The notes beneath the pieces were generated by a model. That model had not been told where the DNA came from, did not search any database, and saw only the letters and a program-made list of their open reading frames with translations. A program made the position numbers and the translations under genes. Shown here in pieces: positions 43,679 to 52,400 of a stretch of DNA of 64,000 nucleotides; position 1 is the first letter of the stretch; each line of letters opens with the position of its first letter. The stretch is from Tersicoccus solisilvae (GTDB lineage Bacteria > Actinomycetota > Actinomycetes > Actinomycetales > Micrococcaceae): positions 1 through 64,000 of the forward strand of contig NZ_BMJI01000014.1 of assembly GCF_014643255.1 (NCBI RefSeq), in the 5' to 3' direction.

Positions 43679-45472
43679 TCAGTAGGTGAGCGGGAGGTGC
43701 GGCGGATTGCCCGTCGACGGCGCGACCTTGTAGGTGTTCAGGACCTGGCTCATGATCGTCTTGAACACCGGTGCGGTGGAGATGCCGTAGATGTTGCCCT
43801 GCGGCTTCTGCAGCACGATGCCGACGATGTACTTCGGGTCCTCCATCGGGGCCATCCCGACGAACGAGGCCGTGTACCCGTCGAAGCGGCCGTTGGCACC
43901 GGGATTCTCCGACGTGCCGGTCTTGCCGCCGATGCGGTAGCCCTCCATCTGGGCGTCCTTCGCGCCGCCGTCGGTGATCACGCCCTCGAGGATCTGCTGC
44001 ACCTGGTGGGCGGTGTCCTCCGAGACGGCGCGCGTGCCCGGCACGATCGGCACCTTGTGCTCCGTGCCGTCGGGGTCGATGTACGCGTCGATCAGGCGCG
44101 GTTGCAGCTTCATCCCGTTGTTGGCGATGGCCTGGAACGCCATGGCGGTATGCACGGGCGTCTGGGAGACGCCCTGACCGAACAGCACGGTGTACTGCTG
44201 GCGGCCGTCCCACTGGTCCGGCGGCGCGAGGATGCCCTGGCTGGTGCCGGGCAACGGCAGGTTGAGGGGCTGCCCGACCCCGAAGCGGCGCAGGTAGTCG
44301 TAGCGCTGCTCGCGGCTGAGCTGGGAGCCGGCCATCACGGTGCCCGTATTCATCGACATGCCGAGGATGCCGGCCAGGGTGCGCCGCTCGTAGCCGTGCT
44401 CGAACGAGTCCGAGAAGGTCTGCCCGTCGATCGTGTAGGTCGGGGGCAGCAGGTACTGCGAGAGCGGGGTGGCCTTCTTCTCCTCGATCAGCCCGGCGGC
44501 GGTGATCATCTTGGTGGTCGAGCCGGGCTCGTAGGCGGCACCGACGGCGAGCGAGCTGCGCCGGTCCGCGGGGGTGGCCCCGGGGTTGTTCGGGTCGACG
44601 GTGGTGGAGTCGGCGACGGCGATCAGGTTGCCGGTGCTCGCCTCGACGACGACGGCGGTGCCCCATTCGGCCTTCATCGCGGCCACCTGGTTGGCGATGG
44701 CCTGCTGGGCCACCCACTGGATGTCCTGGTTGATGGTCAGCCGCACGGTCTGGCCGTCCTGGGCGGGCTGGTCCTCGGCGGTCGCGTTGGGGATGCGCAC
44801 CCCGTTGGCGCCGATCTCGAACGTGCGCTTGCCGTCGGTGCCGGTCAGCTGCTTGTCCTGGGTCAGTTCCAGGCCGGCGAGGGCGTGGTTGTCCGAGCTC
44901 ATGAAACCGACGAGGCCGCCGGCGACCGCCCCGGACGGGTAGACCCGCTGCGAGTTGGACTCCGAGTAGATGGCGGGGTTGCCCAGGTCGATGACCTTGG
45001 TGCGTACCTCCGGGCTGACGTTGCGGGCGACGTAGTTGAAGCGCTTCTCCCCGGTGACGGCGGCGCGCACCTTCGCGTCGTCCACGTTCAGCGCGTCGGC
45101 GAGCTGACTGATCGCCTCGTCGCGGCCGACGTGCACCTTCGTTCCGTTGTCGGCGGCGCGGTCGTAGTCCTGGAAGAGGGTCTGGTCCACCGTGATGTTG
45201 AAGCTCTGCACGCTCTTGGCGAGCACGTTGCCGTTGATGTCCTCGATCGCGCCGCGCGTGGCCGGCATCTCGATCACGCGCGTGCGGTTGGCGGTGACCG
45301 CCTGGGCGAGCCCGGACGGGTCGAGGCCCTGCACCCAGAACAGCCGGCCACCGAGCAGGACGAGCAGGGCCAGCAGCATGACCAGCCCGATCCTCAGCCG
45401 GCGACCGATCACGGCCTGGGTCTGGGCCCCGTCGCTGGTCCGTCCAGGTGTCGTCTTCCTGCCTGCTGCCAC
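43679..45472 (-). CDS. ftsI: Septal transpeptidase FtsI (class B penicillin-binding protein)
   Basis: FtsI crosslinks septal peptidoglycan. After a basic cytoplasmic tail and one membrane helix (about residues 27-47), the dimerisation domain and transpeptidase domain follow. The active-site motifs are all present: EPGSTTKM (SxxK), SMNTG (SxN) and GGKTGTSE (KTG). At 597 aa it has no PASTA domains. The GTG at 45472 is preceded by GGGAAGAG. A 155-bp gap separates it from ftsL. Confidence 0.97.
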   Translation of the reverse strand: MAAGRKTTPGRTSDGAQTQAVIGRRLRIGLVMLLALLVLLGGRLFWVQGLDPSGLAQAVTANRTRVIEMPATRGAIEDINGNVLAKSVQSFNITVDQTLFQDYDRAADNGTKVHVGRDEAISQLADALNVDDAKVRAAVTGEKRFNYVARNVSPEVRTKVIDLGNPAIYSESNSQRVYPSGAVAGGLVGFMSSDNHALAGLELTQDKQLTGTDGKRTFEIGANGVRIPNATAEDQPAQDGQTVRLTINQDIQWVAQQAIANQVAAMKAEWGTAVVVEASTGNLIAVADSTTVDPNNPGATPADRRSSLAVGAAYEPGSTTKMITAAGLIEEKKATPLSQYLLPPTYTIDGQTFSDSFEHGYERRTLAGILGMSMNTGTVMAGSQLSREQRYDYLRRFGVGQPLNLPLPGTSQGILAPPDQWDGRQQYTVLFGQGVSQTPVHTAMAFQAIANNGMKLQPRLIDAYIDPDGTEHKVPIVPGTRAVSEDTAHQVQQILEGVITDGGAKDAQMEGYRIGGKTGTSENPGANGRFDGYTASFVGMAPMEDPKYIVGIVLQKPQGNIYGISTAPVFKTIMSQVLNTYKVAPSTGNPPHLPLTY

Positions 45473-45627
45473 GCTCTTCCCATCGTTGCCGACCGACGCG
45501 CGCGGGTGGCTGCCCGCCGTGTCGGTCCTCTGTCGTTCTGCTCGCGTGTCGTTCCGTGCTCGCGCCGCCCGCCGGCCCGGCCGTGGGGCCGCGATCGGTC
45601 AGGGACGCCGGCGCCCGTCGGTACGGG

Positions 45628-46215
45628 TCACTGCCCCTTCTGCCGGGGCGCCTCGATGGTGCCGCCGTGCAGATCGACCGGCTCGGGCTTCTTGCCGGCC
45701 GCCGTCGAGCTCTTCTTGCCATCATCGGCCTTCGCCCCCGTCTTCACCGGGGACGGCGCGCCGGGAACCGCCGGAGCGGGGATCAGGACCTTCGGCACGT
45801 CCTTCTTGACCGCGGCGGTCGGGTTGCCCGAGACGCTCAGCCGGTCCAGGTTGATGTAGCCGGGGGCGGGGGCGGGCACCATGCCCGCCTTGGCCGCCTT
45901 CGCGGCGAGGTTCTGGGGCGCGACGTTGTTCTCCACCTGCGCGGTCAGCGCCTGGTTCTGCTCCGTCAACGCCGTCTGCTCGTTGCGCAGCGTGATCAGC
46001 TCGTACTGGCCGCCGGAGACGTTGATGTTCAGCACCAGGACGGCGACCAGCGCCGACGCGAGGACGAGGAAGCAGAACACCACGAACGGGGTCCGCTTGC
46101 GGCCCGGGCCGGCCGGGACGACGGAGAGCGGGGTGCGACGCCGGGGCTCCGTCCGCGCACGACCGACGGCCACCTCGCGGGCGGGCGCATCGGGCTGGCT
46201 GGTGACGGCACTCAT
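45628..46215 (-). CDS. ftsL: FtsL-like septum formation initiator protein
   Basis: This bitopic membrane protein of 195 aa has a basic cytoplasmic N-terminus, one membrane helix (about 43-64, [20 protein letters not shown]) and an extracytoplasmic coiled coil ([19 protein letters not shown]). A Pro/Lys/Ala-rich tail of about 70 residues follows. Position between rsmH and ftsI and this topology identify it as FtsL, although sequence similarity in the family is low. Its start overlaps rsmH (ATGA). Confidence 0.85.
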   Translation of the reverse strand: MSAVTSQPDAPAREVAVGRARTEPRRRTPLSVVPAGPGRKRTPFVVFCFLVLASALVAVLVLNINVSGGQYELITLRNEQTALTEQNQALTAQVENNVAPQNLAAKAAKAGMVPAPAPGYINLDRLSVSGNPTAAVKKDVPKVLIPAPAVPGAPSPVKTGAKADDGKKSSTAAGKKPEPVDLHGGTIEAPRQKGQ

Positions 46216-47222
46216 GCGCCTCCCCTGTCTGTCGTGCGGGCGGTGTGGCGGGCGGTGGGGCGGTCCACGATGCGCTCGGCGGCGCGGAGCCGCGCCGAGG
46301 CGGCCCGCGGATTACTGGCCGTCTCCTGCTCGGTCGGCGTCTCCGTCCCCCGGGTCAGCAGGCGGAAGCGGGGCTGGTGCTCCGGCAGCTCGACCGGGAA
46401 TCCCTTCGGTGCACGGGATCGCGATGCCGCGGCCAGCTCTTTCTTGACGATGGCGTCCTCGAGCGAGTGGTACGCGAGGAAGACGATCCGCCCGTGCAGG
46501 GCCAGGGCGTCCAGCGCGGCCGGGACGGCGCGCTCGAGCACGTCGAGCTCCTCGTTGACGGCGATGCGCAGGGCCTGGAAGGTCCGTTTGGCGGGGTGGC
46601 CGCCGGTCCGCGCGGCGGCCGCCGGCACGGCCGAGCGGATCACGTCCACCAGTTGCCCGGTGGTCGCCAGTTCGGCGTCGGCTCGCGCGGCGACGATGGC
46701 GCGGGCGATCCGCCCGGCGAACTTCTCCTCGCCGAAGCGGCGGATGATCCGCACCAGGTCGGCCTCGTCCGCGGTGTTGACCAGGTCGCGGGCGGTGATG
46801 CCGGTGGTGGTGTCCATCCGCATGTCCAGGGGCGCGTCCTGGGCGTAGGCGAACCCGCGCTCGGTCTCGTCGAGCTGGAGGGAGGAGACGCCGAGGTCGT
46901 AGAGGGCGCCGTCGAGGTGGTCGACGCCGGCCTCGGCCAGCGCGTCGGGAACCTCGTCGTACACGGCCTTGACCAGGGTGACCCGATCGCCGAAGCGGGC
47001 GAGGCGTTCGCCGGCGAGGGCGAGGGCCTGGGGGTCCCGGTCGACACCGATCAGGCGCAGGTGCGGGAACCGGGTGAGCATCGCCTCGCTGTGTCCGCCC
47101 ATGCCGAGCGTCGCGTCCAGCGCGACGGCGTCGGGCCGCTCCAGGGCGGGAGCCAGCAGGTCGAGCGTCCGGGTCAGCAGGACCGGGGTGTGACGCATCG
47201 CCGTCGGCTTCTGCCCGGTCAT
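46212..47222 (-). CDS. rsmH: 16S rRNA (cytosine-1402-N4) methyltransferase RsmH
   Basis: RsmH (MraW) methylates C1402 of 16S rRNA with SAM. It has [15 protein letters not shown], the SAM loop [42 protein letters not shown] and [18 protein letters not shown]. The ATG at 47222 (GAGGTGCG upstream) gives 336 aa; the frame remains open further upstream, but the extra sequence has no family features. It overlaps ftsL by four bases. Confidence 0.96.
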   Translation of the reverse strand: MTGQKPTAMRHTPVLLTRTLDLLAPALERPDAVALDATLGMGGHSEAMLTRFPHLRLIGVDRDPQALALAGERLARFGDRVTLVKAVYDEVPDALAEAGVDHLDGALYDLGVSSLQLDETERGFAYAQDAPLDMRMDTTTGITARDLVNTADEADLVRIIRRFGEEKFAGRIARAIVAARADAELATTGQLVDVIRSAVPAAAARTGGHPAKRTFQALRIAVNEELDVLERAVPAALDALALHGRIVFLAYHSLEDAIVKKELAAASRSRAPKGFPVELPEHQPRFRLLTRGTETPTEQETASNPRAASARLRAAERIVDRPTARHTARTTDRGGA

Positions 47223-47535
47223 CGCACCTCGCCCCACCTCGTGCCGCGCACCACCCCGGCGGCCGGGATGTGGTGCCACGGCCGTGCCGGGCCGCCTCCG
47301 GGAGCGGGGGTGGTCCGACGTCGTCATGTCCTGGTCAAGAATCGCATCCTCCGGGCCCGTCCGCCGGGACGGACGCGCGCGACGCGCCGGAGTGTCGGTG
47401 CGGTCGGATCCCCATCCGCGCCTGCCCCTGCCTGCCTGACTCCGGGGAAGGTGAGTCAGGTCGGGAGGACGGGCGGCTGGAGATCCCACCACAGCGCATC
47501 CGGCGCTTCGCGTGGTCCCGGTCGTCATCGCGGCC
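47223..47535 (-). other. 313-bp gap between mraZ and rsmH with hairpins
   Basis: No gene was recognised. CCTGACTC (47435-47442) pairs with GAGTCAGG (47453-47460), and a second inverted repeat joins GCACCAC and GTGGTGC near 47248-47277. These could attenuate or process the mraZ transcript. The gap is long for neighbours that are usually close together. Confidence 0.4.
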
Positions 47536-47967
47536 TCAGAGGATGCCCGGCAGGGCGTCCTCGTCGGTCTCGGAGAAGGCGTTCTCCTTCTCCGTCAGGT
47601 ACTCGCTCCAGGCCTGGGCATCCCAGATCTCGGCTCGGGTGCCTGCGCCGATGACGGCCAGTTCCCTGTCCAGCCCCGCGTAGTCGCGCAGCGCCGCAGG
47701 GATGGTGACCCGCCCCTGCTTGTCCGGCACCTCGTCGGAGGCGCCGGAGAGAAAGACCCGGATGTAGTCCCGGACGTGACGCGACGAGATGGGGGCTTGT
47801 CGCATCTGTTCGTGGACCCGTTCGAACTCCTTCTGGCTGAACACGTAGAGACAACGCTCCTGCCCACGCGTGAGCACGAGACCGTCCGACAGTTCCTCGC
47901 GGAACTTGGCCGGAAGGATGAGACGCCCTTTCTCGTCGAGGCGGGGCGAGTACGTTCCCAGGAACAT
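47536..47967 (-). CDS. mraZ: Transcriptional regulator MraZ
   Basis: MraZ is a double AbrB-like (SpoVT/MraZ) protein that controls the dcw operon from its first position. The 143-residue protein has both repeats: [20 protein letters not shown] (residues 1-20, with KFREEL after it) and [20 protein letters not shown] (about 71-90). The last 15 residues are acidic. Five decameric repeats and a promoter lie directly upstream, so autoregulation is very likely. Confidence 0.97.
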   Translation of the reverse strand: MFLGTYSPRLDEKGRLILPAKFREELSDGLVLTRGQERCLYVFSQKEFERVHEQMRQAPISSRHVRDYIRVFLSGASDEVPDKQGRVTIPAALRDYAGLDRELAVIGAGTRAEIWDAQAWSEYLTEKENAFSETDEDALPGIL

Positions 47968-47986
47968 CTCGCACCCCCAAGCGCGT

Positions 47987-48032
47987 CTCCATCATCCTCT
48001 ACTGTCCTCCACTTTACTCCACCACCCCCCAC
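47987..48032 (-). promoter_or_regulatory. MraZ operator: five repeats at 10-bp period
   Basis: On the minus strand GTGGGG (48032-48027), GTGGAG (48022-48017), GTGGAG (48012-48007), GTAGAG (48002-47997) and ATGGAG (47992-47987) follow each other at exactly 10-bp steps. MraZ is known to bind short direct repeats with about one helical turn spacing. The repeats run through the promoter. Confidence 0.8.
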
Positions 48033-48038
48033 TGTCAA
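48011..48038 (-). promoter_or_regulatory. mraZ: mraZ (dcw) promoter
   Basis: TTGACA (48038-48033), a 16-base spacer and TAAAGT (48016-48011) on the minus strand form the best sigma-A-type promoter in the window. Transcription would start near 48004, about 37 bases before the mraZ ATG. MraZ repeats 1-3 overlap it. Confidence 0.75.
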
Positions 48039-48432
48039 TGCGCTCTCCCCCGCCGGTACGGCGTTGCCACGCACTGACGTGGCGTTTCGACGATGCCGAG
48101 CCGTCGCGGGCCGTCCTCGTGAGCGGGCCCGTGGTCCGGCAGGGTTGCTGCGGCGGGCGCGGAGTCGAGGCGGCCGATCTCGGGGCGACGACGCCGGGCG
48201 GTCGCACGGACCCGCGCCGTTGAGCGGATCGGCGGGCATCCGTCGGCGCCCGGGCGCTGTGCCCGCCGACGTCGTGCCGACGGCCGCACCGCCCGTCGAG
48301 GGAGGGGTGGAGGGAAGTGGAGGGCCGCGTGCGGACCGGCGTCGGGTGGCCGGACGGCGGGAACCGGGACGTGCCGGACGGCGGGACGGCAGCCGGAAGC
48401 GGCGGGGCGGAGGCGACGACCGGACACGACAA

Positions 48433-48456
48433 AGGGTCCGCCTGACGGCGGACCCT
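48433..48456 (-). terminator. Terminator of the DUF3040 gene
   Basis: A 10-bp stem (AGGGTCCGCC and complement) with a four-base loop is followed on the minus strand by TTTGTC. It lies 131 bases beyond the DUF3040 stop and isolates the mraZ promoter. Confidence 0.65.
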
Positions 48457-48587
48457 GGGGGTCATGGCAAGGTCATCGGTCGATCATCGGCAGGCGTGCA
48501 GTCGTGCCGTACGCGTCGTGCCGCACCAGGGGCGAGCACCCGGCCGCCCCGCGCTCGAGCCTTCACGCGGCGGGCTCGCGCCGGGGC

Positions 48588-48965
48588 TCAGGAGTCGTCG
48601 CGGCGACGCTCGTCCCAGCGCTCCTCGAGCGACGTCATGAAGGCGCTGCGCCGCGGCCGCGCCGAGGCACCACCATGCCCCTGCCCCCCGTGATCCGGGA
48701 CGGTGCGACGACGCGAGGAGGCCCAGTAGATCCCGGCGCCCATGATGAGGAAGCCGAGGACCCCGAGCACGATGATCTGCGAGGAGATGCCGAAGAGCAG
48801 GACGAGGACACCGGCGACCGCGACCAGCGAACCGAGGACGATGTGCCGCGCGGCCAGCGACCGGGTCGCTCCGGATCCGAGCGTGCTGGCGAGCTTGGGA
48901 TCCTCGTTGTGCAACTGCTGTTCCAGTTGCTCGAGCAGGCGCTGCTCGTGCTCCGACAGTGGCAT
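48588..48965 (-). CDS. DUF3040 domain-containing membrane protein
   Basis: This 125-residue protein starts with MPLSEHEQRLLEQLEQQLHN, the DUF3040 signature, followed by DPKLAS. Two membrane segments come next (about 44-62 and 64-82), then a basic C-terminal tail. The family is found only in actinobacteria, usually next to mraZ or dinB, and its function is unknown. GGAGG five bases before the ATG at 48965 decides the start over a GTG one codon earlier. Confidence 0.9.
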   Translation of the reverse strand: MPLSEHEQRLLEQLEQQLHNEDPKLASTLGSGATRSLAARHIVLGSLVAVAGVLVLLFGISSQIIVLGVLGFLIMGAGIYWASSRRRTVPDHGGQGHGGASARPRRSAFMTSLEERWDERRRDDS

Positions 48966-49081
48966 CACTGCCTCCTTGCCCTCGGTCCGACCTGAAGGAT
49001 CCCCGCGCCCGTGGTCCGGGCCCGTGAGAGAACTCCGACTCCTGGTCTGGAGAACGATTCTCGCACGGATTGTGTTCCCCG

Positions 49082-49102
49082 ATCACTCGGAGATCGAGTG
49101 AT
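49082..49102. other. Small inverted repeat between DUF3040 and dinB
   Basis: ATCACTCG and CGAGTGAT flank GAGAT. A second small dyad, GAGAA and TTCTC around CGA, lies at 49050-49062. Both are upstream of the DUF3040 gene and downstream of dinB. They could be an operator or a weak terminator; there is no T tract on the minus strand. Confidence 0.3.
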
Positions 49103-49217
49103 TTCGCGGATCGGTCCGACGGGTCGCCTCTATCACGCTGCCGAGGTCCGACGGCGCAGCCAGAACGGTGTGTCTGACTCCAGAATAGAGGCCCGCCGAA
49201 GCCGATGGAAAGCCGTC

Positions 49218-50567
49218 TTACGGACCATGGGGATATCGCCGTCGCGAGGCGTCACGACGGCCCGGCGCGGCGAATTCGGCGTCGTCGGCGGGGCGTTCAC
49301 CGTTCAGACCGGACGGTTGGTCCGGGGCGGTGCCGTTCGTCCGCCGAGCGACCTCCGGGCCGGTGAGCAGCCGAGCCGGGCCCACCGCCGTCGACCCGAA
49401 CCGGCGGTGCACGTCGTCGAGCGTGCGTTCGGCGCTGCGCCAGTTGTTCTCGCGCCGGTCGATGCTCAGCTGTTCCGCCGCGCCGGTGGCGTCGGTCAGC
49501 GACTCCGCCCGCAGGCCGATCAGGCGCACGGGCATCGGCCGGCGCCCGAGGGCCCGCAGCAGCGCGACCGCGACGGCGTGCAGCCGCGCCGCGCTGTCCA
49601 CGGCCTCGGTCATCGAGTGCGACCGGGTGAGCGTGGTGAAGTCGCTGTACCGCACCTTGATGGACACGGTGCGCGACTGCAACCGGGCCGCGCGCAGCCG
49701 CGCCGCGGTGCGGTGGGCCAGACGCAGCAGCTCCGCCTCCAGCCGCGCGTCGTCGGCGACGTCGACGGCGAAGGTCTCCTCGGCCCCGATGCTCTTCTCC
49801 ACGCGGTTCGGCGTCACCGCGCGGGGGTCGATGCCCCACGCCAGCCGGTGGACGTGCTCCCCGGTGGCGCCGAGCATCCGCCGCATCGTCTCCACCGGGG
49901 TGGCGGCCAGCTGCGCCACGGTCGAGATGCCCGCGCGAGCCAGCACCTGGCGGGTCTTCTCCCCCACGCCCCACAGGGCCGTCACCGGCAGCGAGTGCAG
50001 GAACGCCACCGTGTGCTCCGCCGGGATCAGCAGCAGCCCGTCGGGCTTGGCCTGGGTGGACGCGATCTTGGCGACGAACTTGGTGCCGGCGATGCCGACC
50101 GTCGCCGGCAGGCCGAGCTCGGCGCGGATCCGCTCGCGCAGCAGGCGGGCGATCTGCCACGGCTCCCCGAGCCGGCGCACGGCCCCGCCGACATCGAGGA
50201 ACGCCTCGTCGACGCTGACCTGTTCCACCAGGTCCGTGACCTCCGCGAACACCGCCATCACCCGTGCGGACATGCGCCGGTACTTCTCCATGGACGGCTC
50301 GACGATGCGCACCTGCGGGCACAGCCGCAGCGCCGCGCCCACGGGCATGGCCGAGCGCACCCCGTAGGCGCGCGCCTCGTAGGACGCGGAGAGGACCACC
50401 GAGCGCGGCGAGGCATGGCCGACCAGCACCTCCCGGCCACGCAGCGACGGATCGTCGAGCTCCTCCACCGAGACGTAGAAGGCGTCCATGTCCACGTGCA
50501 GGATGACGCTGCCGCGCGCGCCGTCCGACGACGCCGCTCTCGCCGGTCCGCCTCCCTGCTCCATCAC
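49218..50567 (-). CDS. dinB: DNA polymerase IV (Y-family, DinB)
   Basis: This translesion polymerase has 449 aa. Catalytic residues are in HVDMDAFYVSVEE and SVDEAFLDVG, with ASYEARAYGVRSAMP and GIAGTKFVAKIASTQAKPDG as family blocks. A helix-hairpin-helix and little-finger domain follow. A beta-clamp-like QLSID motif (GAAEQLSIDRR, near residue 375) precedes a disordered Arg/Asp tail of about 50 residues. The GTG start follows TAGCAT by six bases. No LexA box was found upstream. Confidence 0.95.
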   Translation of the reverse strand: MMEQGGGPARAASSDGARGSVILHVDMDAFYVSVEELDDPSLRGREVLVGHASPRSVVLSASYEARAYGVRSAMPVGAALRLCPQVRIVEPSMEKYRRMSARVMAVFAEVTDLVEQVSVDEAFLDVGGAVRRLGEPWQIARLLRERIRAELGLPATVGIAGTKFVAKIASTQAKPDGLLLIPAEHTVAFLHSLPVTALWGVGEKTRQVLARAGISTVAQLAATPVETMRRMLGATGEHVHRLAWGIDPRAVTPNRVEKSIGAEETFAVDVADDARLEAELLRLAHRTAARLRAARLQSRTVSIKVRYSDFTTLTRSHSMTEAVDSAARLHAVAVALLRALGRRPMPVRLIGLRAESLTDATGAAEQLSIDRRENNWRSAERTLDDVHRRFGSTAVGPARLLTGPEVARRTNGTAPDQPSGLNGERPADDAEFAAPGRRDASRRRYPHGP

Positions 50568-50573
50568 GTCTCC

Positions 50574-50579
50574 ATGCTA
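50574..50579 (-). promoter_or_regulatory. dinB: -10 element (TAGCAT) of dinB, leaderless-type
   Basis: TAGCAT on the minus strand is followed by GGAGAC and the GTG at 50567. Confidence 0.45.
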
Positions 50580-50653
50580 GGAGCCGCCGCCGACGGTTCC
50601 GGACCCCCGTCCCCGACGAGCGCCCGCCGACGGGAGCGGGACGAGCGCGACCC

Positions 50654-50659
50654 TAGACT
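50654..50659 (+). promoter_or_regulatory. -10 element (TAGACT) of the polyprenyl synthase gene
   Basis: TAGACT lies 29 bases before the ATG at 50689, leaving a short leader with the ribosome binding site GAGAGGAG. Unlike several neighbours, this gene is leadered. Confidence 0.45.
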
Positions 50660-50688
50660 GGCACGGACCGCAGAGAGGAGTCCGCAGC

Positions 50689-51792
50689 ATGCCCGCACCG
50701 GTACGACCGGCTCGCGACGTCCCCGCCGACGGCCGCGCCTTCGTGGCCGCCGTCGACGCCGCCCTGGACGCGTTCCTGCGCGCCGAGGGCGAGAACCTGG
50801 CCGGGATCGTCGCGGACGGCCGGCACCTGACCGACGCCATCGCCAGCCTGAGCAGCGGCGGCAAGCGCATGCGGGCGAGTCTGTGCTACTGGGGGTATTC
50901 CGCGGTCGCCGAGGCCGCACCGGTCGACGTCGTGCAGGCGGGCCTGGCCCTCGAACTGTTCCAGACGGCGGCGCTGATCCACGACGACGTCATCGACCGG
51001 TCCGACACGCGCCGGTCGGTGCCGAGCGTGCACCGTCGCTTCGAGGCCATGCACGCCGAACGCGGCTGGGCCCTGGACGGCGGCCACTTCGGGGTGTCGG
51101 CGGCGGTGCTGGCGGGCGACCTGTGCCTGAGTTTCAGTGAGCAGGTCTTCGGTTCCCTCGGACCCGCCGCCGCGAGCGGAACGCGCGCCCGCCTCGTGTT
51201 CGACCGGATGCGGATGGAGGTGCTGACCGGCCAGTACCTCGACGTGCTGGAGGAGGTCGCCGGCCCGGACCGGGACCCGGCCGAGGCGGTCGCCCGGGCT
51301 CGCACCGTGTCCTCCTACAAGTCGGCGCGCTACTCGGTGGAGCGCCCGCTCGTGCTGGGGGCCGCCCTGGCCGGCGCCGACACCGACCTGGTCCACGCCC
51401 TCAGCGCGGCGGGCCTCCCCCTGGGCGAGGCCTTCCAGCTGCGCGACGACGTCCTGGGGGTGTTCGGCGATCCGGCGCTGACGGGCAAACCCGCCGGGGA
51501 CGATCTGCGCGAGGGCAAGCGCACCGTGCTGATCGGGCTGGCCCGGCAGCACGCGCCGGCCGACGACGTCGCCCACCTCGAGGATCGGCTCGGTCGCCCG
51601 GACCTGGACGCGGCCGACGTCGCGCGGCTGCGCGCGATCCTCACCGAGTCGGGGGCGCTGCGCCGCACCGAGGAGCTCATCACCCAGCTGCACGGGCAGG
51701 CCCTCGCCGCCATCGAGCACCTGCCCGTGCCCGAGCGGGTGCGGACCGCGCTGACCGACCTCGCCGACCGCGCGGTCAGTCGCCAGGCCTGA
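50689..51792 (+). CDS. Polyprenyl diphosphate synthase (GGPP synthase-type)
   Basis: The 367-residue trans-prenyltransferase has the first Asp-rich motif in LIHDDVIDRSDT (about residues 100-111) and the second in QLRDDVLGVFGDPALTGKP. GGKRMRA, which binds the diphosphate, is also present. It condenses isopentenyl diphosphate with allylic diphosphates; the bulky-residue pattern before the first motif (LFQTAA) suggests C20 or longer product, but length cannot be fixed by eye. It lies next to an Rv2175c-like gene, as idsA2 does in M. tuberculosis. Confidence 0.93.
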   Translation: MPAPVRPARDVPADGRAFVAAVDAALDAFLRAEGENLAGIVADGRHLTDAIASLSSGGKRMRASLCYWGYSAVAEAAPVDVVQAGLALELFQTAALIHDDVIDRSDTRRSVPSVHRRFEAMHAERGWALDGGHFGVSAAVLAGDLCLSFSEQVFGSLGPAAASGTRARLVFDRMRMEVLTGQYLDVLEEVAGPDRDPAEAVARARTVSSYKSARYSVERPLVLGAALAGADTDLVHALSAAGLPLGEAFQLRDDVLGVFGDPALTGKPAGDDLREGKRTVLIGLARQHAPADDVAHLEDRLGRPDLDAADVARLRAILTESGALRRTEELITQLHGQALAAIEHLPVPERVRTALTDLADRAVSRQA

Positions 51793-51798
51793 CCCGGC

Positions 51799-51816
51799 TG
51801 CCGGCAGCGGCCGGCA
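51799..51816. terminator. Short hairpin between convergent polyprenyl synthase and Rv2175c-like genes
   Basis: TGCCGG (51799-51804) pairs with CCGGCA (51811-51816) around six bases in the 27-base gap between the two stops. Confidence 0.4.
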
Positions 51817-51819
51817 TCC

Positions 51820-52224
51820 TCACCAGGCGAGCGCCTGCGCCCGCCGCCGGATCTCCGTCTTCCGCCCGGTGCGCAGCGCGTCGATCGGTCGCCCGGGGAG
51901 GGACTCGTCCGGCGTGAACAGCCAGCGCAGCGCCTCGTCGTCCCCGAACCCGGCGTCGCGCAGCACGCTGATCGTGCCCCGCAGGCTGTCCACCGGCCCC
52001 TCGTCCGTGAGGAAGTCCGTCGGGACACTGCGGACCGGCGGCTGCCCCACGCGGACCGCCAGCAGCGTGCCGTCGTCGATCAGCCGATGCACCTTCGTGA
52101 CCTGGACACCGAGTCGCTCGGCCACATCGGGCAGCGGCAACCAGTCGCCGACGAGCTCGGCGATGCCTTCCGGCTCGGGGCGTGCAGCGGTGCCGGCGGT
52201 CGTGCTTGCGTCATGCGTGTTCAC
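51820..52224 (-). CDS. Rv2175c-like HTH DNA-binding protein
   Basis: A 134-aa protein matches the actinobacterial Rv2175c family: WLPLPDVAERLGVQVTKVHR (helix-turn-helix), LLAVRVGQPPVRSVPTDFL, LRGTISVLRDAGFGDDEALR and WLFTPDESLPGRPIDALR. In M. tuberculosis the homologue binds DNA and is phosphorylated on an N-terminal threonine by PknL. Here the Thr-rich N-terminus (NTHDASTTAGT) would offer targets, and a PASTA kinase gene is 1.7 kb away. I chose GTG 52224 because CACGCT lies six bases upstream; an in-frame start at 52260 is possible. Confidence 0.88.
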   Translation of the reverse strand: MNTHDASTTAGTAARPEPEGIAELVGDWLPLPDVAERLGVQVTKVHRLIDDGTLLAVRVGQPPVRSVPTDFLTDEGPVDSLRGTISVLRDAGFGDDEALRWLFTPDESLPGRPIDALRTGRKTEIRRRAQALAW

Positions 52225-52230
52225 CCGTTC

Positions 52231-52236
52231 AGCGTG
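52231..52236 (-). promoter_or_regulatory. -10 element (CACGCT) of the Rv2175c-like gene, leaderless-type
   Basis: CACGCT on the minus strand is followed by GAACGG and the GTG at 52224. Confidence 0.35.
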
Positions 52237-52366
52237 CCACGGACCTGCCTCCGGTGCCATGTCACGACGCGGCCACGCCGACCTCGGATCCGCCCGGCCG
52301 GAGGGCCGACGCGCCGATCCGACACGCCGGAGATCACACGGATCAATGCCGGGCAGCGAGACCTGT

Positions 52367-52394
52367 TTGTGATATCGCGAGTTTCCGGTAGATT
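52367..52394 (+). promoter_or_regulatory. Promoter of the LysM/transglycosylase gene
   Basis: TTGTGA (52367-52372), a 16-base spacer and TAGATT (52389-52394) predict a start near 52401, giving a leader of about 107 bases. Confidence 0.55.
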
Positions 52395-52400
52395 CACAGC

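Larger units (their letters stand above)
47968..48587 (-). other. 620-bp gap upstream of mraZ
   Basis: It holds the mraZ promoter and MraZ repeats (47987-48038) and the terminator of the DUF3040 gene (48433-48456). Between them (48040-48430) lies GC-rich sequence with no convincing gene or RNA; open frames there look random. Confidence 0.5.

Noticed and set aside
41933-45859. 1308-codon open frame on the plus strand opposite murE and ftsI
   Set aside because: It has the same codon-bias artefact and no recognisable motif; murE, ftsI and part of ftsL occupy the opposite strand with intact catalytic residues.
48040-48430. Open frames between the mraZ promoter and the DUF3040 terminator
   Set aside because: Several frames are open on both strands, but all are Arg/Pro/Gly-rich with no plausible start signal or motif.
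50568-50688. LexA/SOS box for dinB
   Set aside because: No actinobacterial LexA consensus was found between dinB and the divergent polyprenyl synthase gene.
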